The notes beneath the pieces were generated by a model. The model had not been told where the DNA came from. It did not search any database and saw only the letters and a list, made by a program, of their open reading frames with translations. A DNA stretch of 64,000 bases from Aradus depressus (Eukaryota > Arthropoda > Insecta > Hemiptera > Aradidae). Of the stretch, positions 63,100 to 64,000 are shown in pieces (within the stretch, counting starts at the first letter, position 1; the number at the start of each line of letters is the position of its first letter). The translations under genes were made by a program, and so were the position numbers. The DNA lies in NCBI GenBank assembly GCA_963662175.1, contig OY759223.1:14548249-14612248 (forward strand), read 5' to 3'.

Positions 63100-64000
63100 A
63101 AATAAAACTAAATTATAAATTAAAAGTAATCAGCTAATGAATAAATTGTTTTTATTACGAAGTATCAAATAATAGCTGTGTTGTGTGTTTTTCACCTTGG
63201 AAATAAAGATTAAAAAAAAAAAAAATCTTAAATTGAGAAGTCGAAACTATTGAAATATGAAAATCAAAATATAATAAAATCTGAATTGATAGTACGGTCA
63301 CTTATAAAACTGATATCACTAAACCAACATGTTGATGGAAGATAGATTCTGGTGGAGAGACGGACTGCAACTAACGGGATTCTGTGGGTCAGAGAGGTAG
63401 TACACACTTCAAGTAGGATTATGATAGTTTGACCCATATAAACAATGCATGTAGGTCTGACCTAATGACCGATATCTAGCTAAAAAAATGGTAATATAAT
63501 TCGATTCTTGATATTTTGTTTAATTTATTGAAGTCTTGTGTCATGTTGTAAAAATAATAATAATAACATAATAATTATCATTATGTGACTTGTCGGTCTT
63601 TGCTATGGCAATTTTGTTTTTGATCAAGTATGACCTCTTATATGTTAAAATCATGAGAGATCTTGCTCCATATGTGTGTGGATCGGCTTGTCTGGGTCAT
63701 ATAAGCCTCGCTTAATCATATGTATTTTCTGTCTTAGTTTATGAAATTGAATTTGTTTTTTTTTTGGTTATACATGTTCTTAAATTTTATGGTTATATGT
63801 GATATTGTTAAAAAAAAAAAAATGTTTAGTGCCTTCTCCACTCTGAACAAAAATTTTAATATTTTTATGTTTTTTTATGATAAAAAAAACAAAATTATTT
63901 ATTGAAATTATATTATATTTTGAAAGAAAAGAAAAAAAAAAAAAAAAAAAAAAAAATTGTTTGCTAGTTAATGTATTATTGCTTTAAAAAAAAAAAAAAA
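63100..64000. other. Downstream of the gag-like ORF, AT-rich
   Basis: Several A runs (63210-63225, 63810-63822, 63930-63956, 63986-64000) and no ORF. No LTR matching the upstream region is seen before the window ends. Confidence 0.5.

Overview
The window is eukaryotic nuclear DNA, almost certainly from an arthropod and probably an insect. It is AT-rich, has spliced genes with GT-AG introns, and is dense in transposable elements: tRNA-derived SINEs, non-LTR retrotransposons of the R1 and Jockey type, piggyBac-like, Helitron-like and other small DNA transposons, and a Ty3-type LTR element. One retroelement region carries primer-binding sites that fit the insect tRNA-Lys(CUU) 3' end. The species cannot be named from the sequence alone.

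The main host gene is on the minus strand, from a start codon at 41196 down to a stop at 13756. I reconstructed 13 coding exons. All 12 introns have GT-AG borders and every exon phase joins correctly, giving a 755-residue protein: a Ser/Arg/Pro-rich N-terminal third, a long central coiled coil, a conserved-looking middle block, and a second coiled coil near the C-terminus. I do not recognise the family. A phase-compatible alternative terminal exon at 15762-15849 would give a 640-residue isoform. Part of a 5' leader with a six-codon upstream ORF lies just before the start codon.

Intron 9 of that gene holds a complete, very young Ty3-type LTR retrotransposon (17947-27801, 9855 bp) in the opposite orientation. 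Its 1167-bp LTRs look identical, the target duplication is ATCT, and its end lies about 95 bp from the exon-9 splice donor. Its gag and pol lie in the same frame, separated by a single UGA. The protease has DCG where D[T/S]G is expected. The LTR itself carries a 78-codon ORF that would be the first AUG of the predicted transcript. No env is seen; about 2.1 kb of AT-rich DNA follows pol.

The left end (1-13.4 kb) and the right part (41-61 kb) are layered transposon DNA: more than 20 copies of one SINE family (SINE-A), a modular repeat family ending in TACTTCCCC/GGGGAAGTA (called repeat C here), several MITE families, a Helitron, and LINE fragments with clear target duplications inside older SINEs and MITEs. 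At 55.9-58.7 kb a large inverted repeat contains a MITE, which itself contains a 5'-truncated R1-type LINE and a SINE fragment.

The most unusual structure is at 61314-61850. It has seven full copies and one partial copy of an 18-nt tRNA-Lys primer-binding site, arranged as a near-perfect palindrome with about 210-bp arms. It lies directly upstream of a 385-residue gag-like ORF (61942-63099) with no pol in the remaining sequence.
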